Source: Marivita sp051251565 (GTDB taxonomy: Bacteria; Pseudomonadota; Alphaproteobacteria; Rhodobacterales; Rhodobacteraceae). From it: DNA of 64,000 bases. The stretch is taken from NCBI RefSeq assembly GCF_051251565.1, contig NZ_JBPOFB010000005.1, forward strand, positions 244,354-308,353, written 5' to 3'. Under the pieces are notes generated by a model. It did not search any database. It was not told the DNA's origin and saw only the letters and a list, made by a program, of their open reading frames with translations. This document shows positions 17,478 through 26,593 of the stretch, one piece after another. Numbering within the stretch: position 1 is the first letter of the stretch; every line of letters starts with the position of its first letter. A program made the position numbers and the translations under genes.

Positions 17478-19000
17478 CTCACGTCCTGATCCCCGGCAGC
17501 ACCACTTTGGCCGAACTCGAAGCGCTGTGGCGCAGTGAAAGCCCTATCACTTTGGACGCATCCGCCCGCGCAGGCATCGACGCCTCGGCAGCCGTGGTCG
17601 CAAGGGCAGCCAAAGGCGGCATTCCGGTCTACGGCGTCAACACAGGCTTTGGCAAACTGGCCTCGGTCCGCATCGCGCCCGAGGACACCGAGACGCTCCA
17701 GCGCAACCTGATCCTGTCGCATTGCTGCGGCGTGGGTGAGCCGTTGGAACCGGCAACCACCCGCCTGATGATGGCGCTCAAGCTCTTGTCACTGGGGCGC
17801 GGCGCGTCGGGTGTGCGGTGGCAGATCTGCGCGCTGATCGAAGCAATGTTGTCAAAAGGCGTCCTGCCGGTGATCCCAGTGCAGGGATCGGTCGGCGCGT
17901 CGGGCGATTTGGCGCCGCTCGCGCACATGGCCGCCGTGATGATCGGAGAAGGCGAAGCGACTTATCAGGGCGAAACCTTGCCCGGCGGCGCGGCCCTTGC
18001 CAAGGCAGGTCTGACGCCGGTGGTGCTTGGCCCCAAGGAAGGGCTGGCGTTGATCAACGGCACGCAGTTTTCCACGGCCTGCGCCCTGACCGGACTCTTC
18101 GAGGCATGGCGCGCAGCGCGGGCGGCGGTTGTGACCTCGGCGATGTCCACCGACGCGATCATGGGATCGACCGCGCCCCTGAACCCGGCCATCCATGCCT
18201 TACGAGGCCATCAAGGTCAGATCGACGTGGCGACCACCATGGCGCACCTTCTGGACGGCAGCGCAATCCGCGAAAGCCACCGTGACGGCGACACCCGCGT
18301 GCAAGATCCGTACTGCATCCGCTGCCAGCCGCAGGTCACGGGTGCTGCCATCGACCTTTTGCGCTTTGCCGGTCGCACGCTCGAGATTGAGGCGAATGCC
18401 GTAACCGACAACCCGCTGGTGATCACGGACACGGGCGAGATCCTGTCCGGCGGCAATTTTCACGCCGAACCCGTCGCCTTTGCCGCCGACCAGATCGCGC
18501 TGGCCGTGGCCGAGATCGGCGCGATTGCCCAGCGCCGCGTCGCCTTGATGGTGGACCCGACGCTGTCGTTCGACCTCCCACCTTTCCTGACCCCAGCGCC
18601 CGGCCTGAACTCGGGCCTGATGATCGCCGAAGTGACAACAGCCGCGTTGATGAGTGAAAACAAACACTTGGCGAACCCCTGTTCAACCGACAGCACGCCC
18701 ACATCCGCCAACCAGGAGGACCATGTAAGCATGGCCGCCCATGGCGCGCGGCGCTTGGGGCGGATGACGGCGAACCTGTCGGTCATTCTTGGCATCGAGG
18801 CGATGTGCGCCGCACAAGGCGTTGAGGAACGCGCGCCACTGGTCACATCTGCGCCGTTGCAAGCGGTCCTGACCTGCTTGCGCGCCGAGGTGCCCCGACT
18901 GGAACAAGACCGCTATCTTGCCCCCGACATCACCGCCGCCGCAGCCTGCGTGACCAGCGACCGGCTTGCACAGGCAGCCGGGTTGGAGCTGATGCTATGA
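17474..19000 (+). CDS. hutH: Histidine ammonia-lyase
   Basis: 508 residues. The Ala142-Ser143-Gly144 triad in VGASGDLAPLAHM forms the MIO prosthetic group, at the same number as in well-studied bacterial enzymes. YGVNTGFGKL supplies the conserved N-terminal Tyr loop, and the conserved C-terminal QEDHVSM follows. It deaminates L-histidine to urocanate and ammonia, the first hut step. ATG 17474 overlaps the hutI stop (ATGA), and its own stop overlaps hutG in the same way. The open frame extends upstream over hutI but without homology. Confidence 0.96.
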   Translation: MTHVLIPGSTTLAELEALWRSESPITLDASARAGIDASAAVVARAAKGGIPVYGVNTGFGKLASVRIAPEDTETLQRNLILSHCCGVGEPLEPATTRLMMALKLLSLGRGASGVRWQICALIEAMLSKGVLPVIPVQGSVGASGDLAPLAHMAAVMIGEGEATYQGETLPGGAALAKAGLTPVVLGPKEGLALINGTQFSTACALTGLFEAWRAARAAVVTSAMSTDAIMGSTAPLNPAIHALRGHQGQIDVATTMAHLLDGSAIRESHRDGDTRVQDPYCIRCQPQVTGAAIDLLRFAGRTLEIEANAVTDNPLVITDTGEILSGGNFHAEPVAFAADQIALAVAEIGAIAQRRVALMVDPTLSFDLPPFLTPAPGLNSGLMIAEVTTAALMSENKHLANPCSTDSTPTSANQEDHVSMAAHGARRLGRMTANLSVILGIEAMCAAQGVEERAPLVTSAPLQAVLTCLRAEVPRLEQDRYLAPDITAAAACVTSDRLAQAAGLELML

Positions 19001-19788
19001 GCCTGATCGAGATCACACGTGGCGACTGCCCGCTGGTTTTGGGCCTGCCGCACACCGGCACAGACGTTCCCGGCGACTGCCTTGCCCGGCTCAACGACGT
19101 CGGGCGTGCGATGGCGGATACTGATTGGCATATCGACAGGCTTTACGCCGATCTGGTGCCGAACGTCACCACAGTGCGGACACCCATCCACCGCTATGTC
19201 ATCGACGTGAACCGCGATCCTTCAGGAGAGAGCCTCTATCCCGGCCAGAACACCACGGGCCTATGCCCGCTGACCGATTTTGACGCGGTGCCGATCTACC
19301 GCGACGGGCAAGAACCGGATGCGGCGGAAGTGGACCGTCGCCGTCTGGCCTACCACGCGCCCTACCATGCGGCCCTTGAAGCCGAGTTGCAGCGCGTCAA
19401 AGGGATCCACGGGTTTGCGTTGCTCTATGATTGCCATTCGATCCGATCTGAGATCCCGTTCCTGTTCGACGACACGCTGCCCGACTTCAACATCGGCACC
19501 AATCTGGGCACAACCTGCGATTTGCAAATCGAGACATCTGTCCTGCAAAGCTGCAAAGCCGCCGAAGGCTATTCCGCAACCCTGAACGGGCGCTTCAAAG
19601 GCGGCTGGACCACGCGGCACTACGGCCAGCCCGACCGGAGCCAACACGCGATCCAGATGGAACTGGCGCAATCGACCTATCTCGCGTCAGAAACTCCACC
19701 CTGGACCTATGACACCAAACGCGCAGACCGCCTGCGCGCGCATCTCAAAACCATCCTAAACACCCTGTCCGACTGGAGGCCCCAATGA
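18997..19788 (+). CDS. hutG: N-formylglutamate deformylase
   Basis: 263 residues, N-formylglutamate amidohydrolase family. GLPHTGTDVP near the N-terminus, DTDWHIDRLY, VIDVNRDPSGESLYPGQNTT, and YDCHSIRSEIPFLF are family motifs that include the zinc-binding residues. It yields L-glutamate and formate from the HutF product. It is coupled by 4-base overlaps to hutH and hutU. The formate made here needs a dehydrogenase, and the neighbouring tungstate importer may be relevant to that. Confidence 0.93.
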   Translation: MSLIEITRGDCPLVLGLPHTGTDVPGDCLARLNDVGRAMADTDWHIDRLYADLVPNVTTVRTPIHRYVIDVNRDPSGESLYPGQNTTGLCPLTDFDAVPIYRDGQEPDAAEVDRRRLAYHAPYHAALEAELQRVKGIHGFALLYDCHSIRSEIPFLFDDTLPDFNIGTNLGTTCDLQIETSVLQSCKAAEGYSATLNGRFKGGWTTRHYGQPDRSQHAIQMELAQSTYLASETPPWTYDTKRADRLRAHLKTILNTLSDWRPQ

Positions 19789-21458
19789 GCGATCCTCGCA
19801 AAAACACCCGCGATATCTATCCGCCGACCGGCCCGGAACTGACCGCCAAAAGCTGGCAGACCGAAGCGCCACTGCGGATGCTGATGAACAACCTGCACCC
19901 GGACGTGGCCGAGAACCCGCACGAATTGGTCGTCTATGGCGGCATCGGGCGTGCCGCGCGCACATGGGCCGATTTCGACAGCATTGTTGCCAGTCTCAAA
20001 GACCTTGAGGCCGACGAGACGCTTGTGGTGCAGTCCGGCAAACCCATCGCCATCGTCAAAACCCACACGGATGCGCCGCGTGTGTTGATCGCCAATTCCA
20101 ACCTCGTGCCACATTGGGCGAATTGGGACCATTTCAACGAGTTGGATAAAAAGGGGCTGGCCATGTACGGCCAGATGACCGCCGGGTCGTGGATCTACAT
20201 TGGCACGCAGGGCATCGTTCAGGGCACCTATGAAACCTTCGCCGAAGCAGGCCGCCAGCACTATGACGGCAACCTGACCGGCAAATGGATTCTGACCGGT
20301 GGACTGGGCGGCATGGGCGGCGCGCAGCCTTTGGCCGCGGTGATGGCAGGGGCCTGTTGCCTCGCGGTCGAGTGTAACCCGGACAGCATCGATTTCCGCC
20401 TGCGCACCCGCTATGTCGATGAAAAGGCGGACAGTCTGGACGAAGCGCTGGCGATGATCGACCGCTGGACCAAGGCAGGTGAGGCGAAATCCGTCGCACT
20501 TTTGGGCAATGCCGCCGATGTCTTCCCCGAGCTTTTCAAACGCGGCATCCGTCCCGACATGGTCACCGACCAGACCAGCGCGCATGATCCGCTGAACGGC
20601 TACCTGCCGCAGGGCTGGAGCATGGCCGAATGGCGGGCCAAGCGCGAAAGCGATCCCAAAGCGGTAGAGAAAGCCGCCCGCGCCAGCATGAAAACCCATG
20701 TCGCCGCGATGGTGGATTTCTGGAACGCGGGCGTTCCGACCTTGGACTACGGCAACAACATCCGTCAGGTGGCCCTGGACGAAGGGCTGGAGAACGCCTT
20801 TGCCTTCCCCGGCTTTGTTCCCGCCTATATCCGCCCGCTGTTTTGTCGCGGCATCGGCCCGTTCCGCTGGGTCGCTCTCTCGGGTGATCCCGAGGATATC
20901 TACAAGACCGACGCCAAGATGAAAGAGCTGTTCCCTGACAACGCCCATCTGCACAACTGGCTCGACATGGCGCGGGACAGGATCGCCTTTCAGGGCCTGC
21001 CCGCCCGCATCTGCTGGATCGGGCTTGGCGACCGGCATCGCGCGGGTCTTGCGTTCAACGAGATGGTCGCCAGCGGTGAGCTCAAAGCCCCCATTGTGAT
21101 CGGACGCGACCATCTGGACTCTGGGTCCGTGGCCAGCCCCAACCGCGAAACCGAAGCGATGAAAGATGGATCGGACGCGGTGTCCGATTGGCCCTTGCTC
21201 AACGCGCTGGTGAACACGGCCTCAGGCGCAACGTGGGTCAGTCTGCATCACGGTGGCGGCGTGGGCATGGGCTTCAGCCAGCATTCGGGTGTTGTGATCT
21301 GTGCCGATGGTACCCCCGAGGCAGCAAAACGGCTGGAGCGCGTGCTGTGGAACGATCCGGCAAGTGGCGTCTGGCGGCATGCCGATGCGGGCTATGACGA
21401 AGCGCTGGATTGCGCCCGCGAAAACGGCCTGCGCCTGCCGCGTATTCTGGGCAACTGA
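19785..21458 (+). CDS. hutU: Urocanate hydratase
   Basis: 557 residues, full length. NAD-binding GGLGGMGGAQPLA near residue 178 and the active-site region with GFVPAYIRPLFCRG are visible, as is the VSLHHGGGVGMGFSQHSG signature near the C-terminus. It hydrates urocanate to imidazolonepropionate with a tightly bound NAD+. It is the last gene of the hut operon; the TRAP transporter operon begins 72 bases later on the same strand and may be co-transcribed. Confidence 0.96.
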   Translation: MSDPRKNTRDIYPPTGPELTAKSWQTEAPLRMLMNNLHPDVAENPHELVVYGGIGRAARTWADFDSIVASLKDLEADETLVVQSGKPIAIVKTHTDAPRVLIANSNLVPHWANWDHFNELDKKGLAMYGQMTAGSWIYIGTQGIVQGTYETFAEAGRQHYDGNLTGKWILTGGLGGMGGAQPLAAVMAGACCLAVECNPDSIDFRLRTRYVDEKADSLDEALAMIDRWTKAGEAKSVALLGNAADVFPELFKRGIRPDMVTDQTSAHDPLNGYLPQGWSMAEWRAKRESDPKAVEKAARASMKTHVAAMVDFWNAGVPTLDYGNNIRQVALDEGLENAFAFPGFVPAYIRPLFCRGIGPFRWVALSGDPEDIYKTDAKMKELFPDNAHLHNWLDMARDRIAFQGLPARICWIGLGDRHRAGLAFNEMVASGELKAPIVIGRDHLDSGSVASPNRETEAMKDGSDAVSDWPLLNALVNTASGATWVSLHHGGGVGMGFSQHSGVVICADGTPEAAKRLERVLWNDPASGVWRHADAGYDEALDCARENGLRLPRILGN

Positions 21459-21530
21459 TACGAAACACAAGGCCGCGACAGACGGTCAAAAGTCAAAAAC
21501 CTACCCATCAACCAACAAGGAGACGAAACT

Positions 21531-22616
21531 ATGGACCGACGTAAATTTCTGACCACAGGTGCCATCGGCGCCGCAGCAACCACCCTCGCCGCCCCTGCCA
21601 TCGCCCAGGACGTGCGCGAATGGAAACTGGTCTCGGCCTGGCCCAAGAACCTGCCCGGACCGGGCGTTGCCGCGCAAACGCTGGCCGACCGGATCACCAC
21701 ACTGTCGGGCGGGCGCATCAACGTCACGCTATATGCGGCGGGCGAAATCGTTCCCGGCAATGGCGTATTTGACGCGGTGTCCGAAGGCACGGCAGAGCTG
21801 TACCACGCGGTTCCGGCCTATTGGGGCAGCAAATCCAAGGGCATCCTTTTGTTCGGATCGCAGCCTTTTGGCCTGCGCGCGGATGAACAGTTCGGCTGGA
21901 TGCAGCACGGTGGCGGCCAGGCGCTTTATGACGAGATGTATGGTCGCTTCGGCATCAAACCGTTCCTGTGCGGCAACTCGGGTCCGCAATGGGCAGGCTG
22001 GTTCAAGAACGAGATTAACTCGGTCGAAGACCTCAAGGGTCTGAAATTCCGCACCACCGGCATCGCGTCTCAGATGGCGGCGAAACTGGGCATGGCGGCC
22101 GAGGCAATGTCCGGCCCAGCGATGTTCCAGGCACTGCAAACAGGTGCTTTGGACGCGGGTGAATTTATCGGGCCATGGACCGACAGCGCCTTGGGTTACT
22201 ATCAGGTCGCACCACACTACTACTGGCCCGGTGTGGGCGAGCCGTCCTCTGCCGAGGAATGTGGCGTCAACGCAGAAGTCTATGCCGAATTGCCCGACGA
22301 CCTGAAGGAAGTGGTCACACAGGCGTGCACCGGTCTCTATAACCCGGTCTGGACCGAATACATGACCAAACACGCGCAATCGCTCAAGACGCTGGTCGAA
22401 GAACACAACGTGCAGGTTCACAAACTGCCCGATGATGTGATTGCGGCGATGGGTGTGGCTGCGGGCGAGATCATGGACGAATACCTTGCCGATGAGGACG
22501 AGCTGGTGGTGCGTATCACCGAAAGCTATATCGCCTATCGTGACCTGGTGGGCGGCTACATGACCTATGCCGACAACGGCCAGATGAATGCGCGGGCAGG
22601 TGTGTTCGGCTACTAA
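21531..22616 (+). CDS. dctP: TRAP transporter periplasmic binding protein (DctP/TakP type)
   Basis: 361 residues. The N-terminus MDRRKFLTTGAIGAAATTLAAPAIAQ is a Tat-like signal (RRKFL) with cleavage after AIAQ. The mature protein follows the DctP/TakP pattern: LPGPGVAAQTLADRI, GEIVPGNGVFDAVSEGTAEL, and LKGLKFRTTGIASQM, which has the conserved Arg that binds the substrate carboxylate. Length and motifs favour the dimeric TakP-like, 2-oxo-acid-binding branch. Position directly after hutU suggests a carboxylate linked to histidine catabolism, such as urocanate, but this is inference. AAGGAG precedes the ATG. Confidence 0.88.
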   Translation: MDRRKFLTTGAIGAAATTLAAPAIAQDVREWKLVSAWPKNLPGPGVAAQTLADRITTLSGGRINVTLYAAGEIVPGNGVFDAVSEGTAELYHAVPAYWGSKSKGILLFGSQPFGLRADEQFGWMQHGGGQALYDEMYGRFGIKPFLCGNSGPQWAGWFKNEINSVEDLKGLKFRTTGIASQMAAKLGMAAEAMSGPAMFQALQTGALDAGEFIGPWTDSALGYYQVAPHYYWPGVGEPSSAEECGVNAEVYAELPDDLKEVVTQACTGLYNPVWTEYMTKHAQSLKTLVEEHNVQVHKLPDDVIAAMGVAAGEIMDEYLADEDELVVRITESYIAYRDLVGGYMTYADNGQMNARAGVFGY

Positions 22617-22623
22617 ATCCCAT

Positions 22624-22652
22624 GCGGCGCGCGGCACAAGGCTGCGCGCCGC
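22624..22652 (+). terminator. Intra-operon hairpin after the binding-protein gene
   Basis: GCGGCGCGC, an 11-base loop, GCGCGCCGC: a 9-bp GC stem eight bases after the dctP stop and before dctQ. Such hairpins often stabilise the upstream message, or attenuate read-through so that more binding protein than permease is made. No T-run is seen. Confidence 0.5.
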
Positions 22653-22676
22653 CTTCCATTCAGGACGGGGCTGACG

Positions 22677-23174
22677 ATGCTTGGCATGGCACACGCAATC
22701 GACCAGATGAACCGCGCGGTGGCGCAGGTCGTGAAATGGCTCGCACTGATCATGGTGCTTTTGCAATTCTGCATCGTGATCGGGCGCTATGTCTTCGGGT
22801 TCAATTCCATCGCTGCACAAGAAGGCGTGCTTTATATGCATGCCACGTTGTTCATGTTGGGGGCGGGGTATACGCTTTTGGTTGATAAACATGTGCGCGT
22901 CGATGTGTTTTATGCCAAGGCGCGCGCCGAGACACGACGGCGCATCGACATCCTTGGCCATATGTTCCTGCTGATCCCGTCGATGCTGGCCCTGCTCTAT
23001 TGGTCATGGCCGTCCGTACGCAACTCGTGGAAGATCCTCGAAGGTCCGATTTCGGTCGGCGGGATCGAAGCGGTGTTCCTGCTCAAATCCCTGATCCCGG
23101 CCTTTTGCATCCTGATCCTGCTGCAATCGCTGTCTTTGCTGGTACGGCTGTTCCATGAAAGGGCGCAGGCATGA
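22677..23174 (+). CDS. dctQ: TRAP transporter small permease subunit
   Basis: 165 residues with four predicted membrane helices. The DctQ pattern is present: RYVFGFNSIAAQEGVLYMHATLFMLGAGYTL followed by DKHVRVDVFY. It pairs with the large permease, overlapping it by 4 bases. It is needed for assembly of the sodium-driven TRAP carrier in the inner membrane. Confidence 0.88.
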   Translation: MLGMAHAIDQMNRAVAQVVKWLALIMVLLQFCIVIGRYVFGFNSIAAQEGVLYMHATLFMLGAGYTLLVDKHVRVDVFYAKARAETRRRIDILGHMFLLIPSMLALLYWSWPSVRNSWKILEGPISVGGIEAVFLLKSLIPAFCILILLQSLSLLVRLFHERAQA

Positions 23175-24721
23175 CCGAGTATCTTGACCTGATCATGTTT
23201 GGGGCCCTGATGGCAGCAATCCTGTCGGGGTTTCCGGTGTCTTTCGCCATCGCAGGCGTCGCGGTGATCTTTGCGTATCTCGGCTGGACACTGGGCGTGA
23301 TGAACGTGTCGCTTCTGGGCGCTTTGGGCCAACGCGCCTTTGGGCTGATCACCAACACCGTGCTGATCGCGATCCCGGTTTTCGTGCTGATGGGCGCGAT
23401 CCTTGAAAAAAGCAAAATCGCCGAAGACCTGCTGGACACGATGGGGCGCAGCTTTGGTCAGTTACGTGGCGGGCTTGGGATTTCGGTGGTTCTGGTAGGC
23501 GCGCTTTTGGCGGCGTCCACTGGCATTGTCGGGGCCACGGTTGTTGCGATGGGCATGATCGCCTTGCCCAGCATGCTGCGCGCGGGCTACAATCCCGCCC
23601 TGTCCGCAGGCATCGTTTGCACCGCCGGGACGTTGGGACAGATCATCCCGCCCTCGACCCTGCTCATCATCCTTGCTGATGTGATGTCGAACGCCTACCA
23701 ACAGGCGCAATACGAGCAAGGCAAGTTCTCGGTCGAGGCGCTTTCGGTAGGTCAGTTCTTTGCGGCCGCGCTCGTTCCCGGCCTGCTTCTGGTCACGCTC
23801 TACCTGCTGTATATCCTGATCCGGGGCGCGCTGCGCCCGCAGGACATGCCGCCAGCCGAAATTGGCTTGGCCAAGCCCGACCGAAGCGAGGTTCTGGCCG
23901 CAATCGTCCCGCCCGTCCTACTGATCTTTGCAGTGCTCGGTGCCATTCTGGGCGGCATCGCAACCCCGACCGAGGCGGCATCCGTGGGCGCGATCGGGGC
24001 GCTGTTGATGGCCGGGCGCAAGATTGGGATCAACCCCCGGCTGATCCTGTTGGGGGCCGCGGCGCTGATCGTGCTGGGCATCCTCGCGGGTGCCTATCCG
24101 GTCCGGTTGCAGCGCAATGACAACGGCCTGTTCGAATGGAGCCTTGGCGCAATTTACATGATCCTTGCGCTGGTCGGGCTTGTTGCCGTGGGCCTCGCCC
24201 TGCGTGCGTCGATCCGGGAACGGGTGATCCATGACGCGCTGACCTCGACCCTGACCATGACGGCAATGATCTTTGCCACGATCTTGGCGGCCGGGTTCTT
24301 TTCGCTGGTTTTCATCGGCCTTGGCGGTGAAGAGCGCGTTGCGCATCTGCTTGAAAACCTGCCCGGCGGACCATCCGGCGCGCTGTTCTTCGTGATGGTC
24401 TTTGTGTTTGTGCTTGGGTTTTTCCTCGATTTCGTCGAGATCTCGGTGATCGTGCTGCCGCTGGTGGCACCGTCGCTGATCCTGATGGGGCATGATCCGA
24501 TTTGGCTGGGTGTGTTGCTGGCGATCAACCTGCAAACCAGCTTTCTGACACCGCCCTTCGGCTTTTCGCTGTTCTACCTGCGGGCCGCTGCCCCAAAAGA
24601 GATCCGCACTGGCCAAATCTATCAAGGCGTTGTGCCGTTTATCGGATTGCAGGCGATCGGCATCGGGCTCGTCTGGGCGATGCCGTTTTTGGCCACGTGG
24701 CTGCCAGCCGCATTGTTTTGA
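23171..24721 (+). CDS. dctM: TRAP transporter large permease subunit
   Basis: 516 residues, longer than the common ~430 because of an insertion of two or more extra helices in the middle (about 280-350), a known variant of the TakM/FcbT3-like branch. Motifs include GALLAASTGIVGATVVAMGMIALPSML, CTAGTLGQIIPPST, GIATPTEAASVGAIGALL, and LQTSFLTPPFGFSLFYLR. It forms the ion-coupled channel of the transporter with DctQ and receives substrate from DctP. Confidence 0.9.
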   Translation: MTEYLDLIMFGALMAAILSGFPVSFAIAGVAVIFAYLGWTLGVMNVSLLGALGQRAFGLITNTVLIAIPVFVLMGAILEKSKIAEDLLDTMGRSFGQLRGGLGISVVLVGALLAASTGIVGATVVAMGMIALPSMLRAGYNPALSAGIVCTAGTLGQIIPPSTLLIILADVMSNAYQQAQYEQGKFSVEALSVGQFFAAALVPGLLLVTLYLLYILIRGALRPQDMPPAEIGLAKPDRSEVLAAIVPPVLLIFAVLGAILGGIATPTEAASVGAIGALLMAGRKIGINPRLILLGAAALIVLGILAGAYPVRLQRNDNGLFEWSLGAIYMILALVGLVAVGLALRASIRERVIHDALTSTLTMTAMIFATILAAGFFSLVFIGLGGEERVAHLLENLPGGPSGALFFVMVFVFVLGFFLDFVEISVIVLPLVAPSLILMGHDPIWLGVLLAINLQTSFLTPPFGFSLFYLRAAAPKEIRTGQIYQGVVPFIGLQAIGIGLVWAMPFLATWLPAALF

Positions 24722-24805
24722 ATGACACCCCTATCAGATCCCGTCGCCTTGGCCCAAAGATGCGGGCATACTGCACCCAGATGATCTGCCTCAAGGAGCC
24801 CGCAC

Positions 24806-25381
24806 ATGACCGCATGGATCGAAATGATAGCCGACGAAGACGCCTCTCCGCGGCTCAAGGAACTGCTGGACCTCGCGCGCACACCGCACGGCACCGTCGA
24901 CACGGTGATGCGGGTGCACTCGCTGCGCCCCGAGACGATGCACGGGCATGTCGCGCTCTATCGGTCGGTGCTGCATTCCGACGACAACAAGCTGCCGTTC
25001 TGGTTTCTCGAAGTGATTGCAAGCTACACGTCGATCCTGAACGATTGCACCTATTCGCTGACCCATCATTTCATGAATGTGCGCAATCTGATCAAAGACC
25101 AGCCCCGGTCTGACCGGATTTTCACAGCGCTCAAGGCGCACCGTCCCGAGGATGAATTCGACGGGAAAGAATTGGCCCTGCTGCGCTATGCGGCCAAACT
25201 GACCGTGTCGGTGGGCAAGATGGTCAAATCGGATTTTGAAGCATTGAAGATCGCGGGTTGCGACGATGGCGAGATCCTCGAAGTGAACCAAGTCTGCGCG
25301 TATTTCAATTATTCCAATCGCTTGCTGAACGGTCTTGGGGCGACAACGGACGGCGATGTTGTGGGGTATTACAAAGCCTGA
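24806..25381 (+). CDS. Peroxidase-related / carboxymuconolactone decarboxylase-family protein
   Basis: 191 residues, all-helical AhpD-like fold. The motif region reads SILNDCTYSLTHH, where family members with alkylhydroperoxidase activity usually have C-x-x-C before the His pair. Here the second Cys is Ser, so a disulfide-based peroxidase cycle is doubtful. Its physiological role is unknown. ATG 24806 has AAGGAG upstream. It lies 84 bases after dctM on the same strand and its 3' end overlaps the convergent deacylase gene by 13 bases. Confidence 0.7.
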   Translation: MTAWIEMIADEDASPRLKELLDLARTPHGTVDTVMRVHSLRPETMHGHVALYRSVLHSDDNKLPFWFLEVIASYTSILNDCTYSLTHHFMNVRNLIKDQPRSDRIFTALKAHRPEDEFDGKELALLRYAAKLTVSVGKMVKSDFEALKIAGCDDGEILEVNQVCAYFNYSNRLLNGLGATTDGDVVGYYKA

Positions 25382-26376
25382 TCCACATCCTGCACCACCA
25401 AAAGCAACATCTCACCGCGTGTGACCAGCCCGCGATTGCTGTGGGCAAGGACCATGCCGTCCTGCGGCATATGCAAGGCAACTGAGGGGCGTTCGGGTTC
25501 GGTGACATAGTGAAACCACCCGGCAAACGCGCCTGCCCTGACATCCTGCCCGGCGCCTAGCGCACGGTCAAACAGGCCCTCAGACGTTGCATAAAGCGAC
25601 GCTGCACTGCTGGTGATCTCAACAACACGCGGATGAGAGGCAGGCGTTGCATCGCCATCGATCATCCCCAGATGGCGCAGGATGTTTAGAATTCCAGCTT
25701 CGGCCTGATTGGTGATCCTTGGGTCCGCGCCGCCCCCGCCCCCCAGCTCGGCGGCGATCATCGGCACGCCAGCACGCTCTGCCGCAGAATTGACCGACCG
25801 GTTGTCATTCTGCGCACCCAGACGCCAAATCAGCGGCAGGCCGAACATTTTGGCCAGCGCCATGTTCTTGTCGGCAAGCGTGCGATCACTGCAATGGGTC
25901 GGCAGCGCACAAGGCTCAAACACCGACGCCTTGCCGCCCGAATGCAGATCAATCGCAGCATCACAAAGCGGCAGGATCTCAGCTTCAAGGAAATGCGCGA
26001 TCATCGCTGTCGGCCCACCATCCGCCGCCCCCGGAAAAGCCCGGTTGAGGTTGCCCCCGTCCAAAGGCGACACCCGCGACGATGCGGCAAAAGCGGGCAT
26101 GTTCAGCGCTGGAAACGCGATGATCTGACCGCGCAACGCGGATGGATGCACCGATTGCAACACCCGCATGATCGCCGCAGGCCCTTCGAATTCGTCGCCA
26201 TGCGTGCCCCCGGTGAGTAAAAGCACCGGCCCGTCTGCCCCCTTGACCGACACAACAGGCACCGGGTGATAGCCAAGCGGATTTCTGTTGTCCGACCACC
26301 GCAGCATCGCATCACCTGTGTGTTTGCCGGGTTGGGTCAGATCAATCGTCAGCGCGATGCGGCTTGGCGTTTTCAT
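25369..26376 (-). CDS. Succinylglutamate desuccinylase/aspartoacylase-family zinc deacylase (DoeB-like)
   Basis: 335 residues, M14-like zinc fold. The ligands are in GGTHGDEFEGP (H and E) and in AAIDLHSGG (second His); the substrate-binding region NLNRAFPG is also present. Closest remembered relatives are DoeB-type N-acetyl-diaminobutyrate deacetylases, which release a free amine and acetate from an N-acylated amino acid. No ectoine-degradation partners (doeA, doeC, doeD) are visible, so the exact substrate is open. It is divergent from the amino-acid ABC importer, with about 217 bases between, which suggests hydrolysis of an imported N-acyl compound. Confidence 0.75.
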   Translation of the reverse strand: MKTPSRIALTIDLTQPGKHTGDAMLRWSDNRNPLGYHPVPVVSVKGADGPVLLLTGGTHGDEFEGPAAIMRVLQSVHPSALRGQIIAFPALNMPAFAASSRVSPLDGGNLNRAFPGAADGGPTAMIAHFLEAEILPLCDAAIDLHSGGKASVFEPCALPTHCSDRTLADKNMALAKMFGLPLIWRLGAQNDNRSVNSAAERAGVPMIAAELGGGGGADPRITNQAEAGILNILRHLGMIDGDATPASHPRVVEITSSAASLYATSEGLFDRALGAGQDVRAGAFAGWFHYVTEPERPSVALHMPQDGMVLAHSNRGLVTRGEMLLLVVQDVDQAL

Positions 26377-26593
26377 ACTCTGTTGTTGCCTCTTGGAGTG
26401 CGTAGATTACCTAACACCATGAAGGGACAAAATTCAACGCCCTCGGCATCCGACACGAGCGACCAGAATTGCAGCACATTGATGACGCGAACGCATGAAC
26501 TGCATCACGTTTCAAAACTTTGCCTTGCGTCTCCAAGGGCTTCCTTGGTCTATTGGAGACACTTGGGGGAAGACTGATAAATGACCAATCTGC

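Noticed and set aside
19707..21113. 468-codon open frame antisense to hutU
   Set aside because: It lies opposite a highly conserved enzyme and is rich in His, Pro, Gln and Arg, as expected for a shadow frame in GC-rich DNA.
21729..22961. 410-codon open frame antisense to dctP/dctQ
   Set aside because: Covers two genes that clearly encode TRAP subunits on the other strand.
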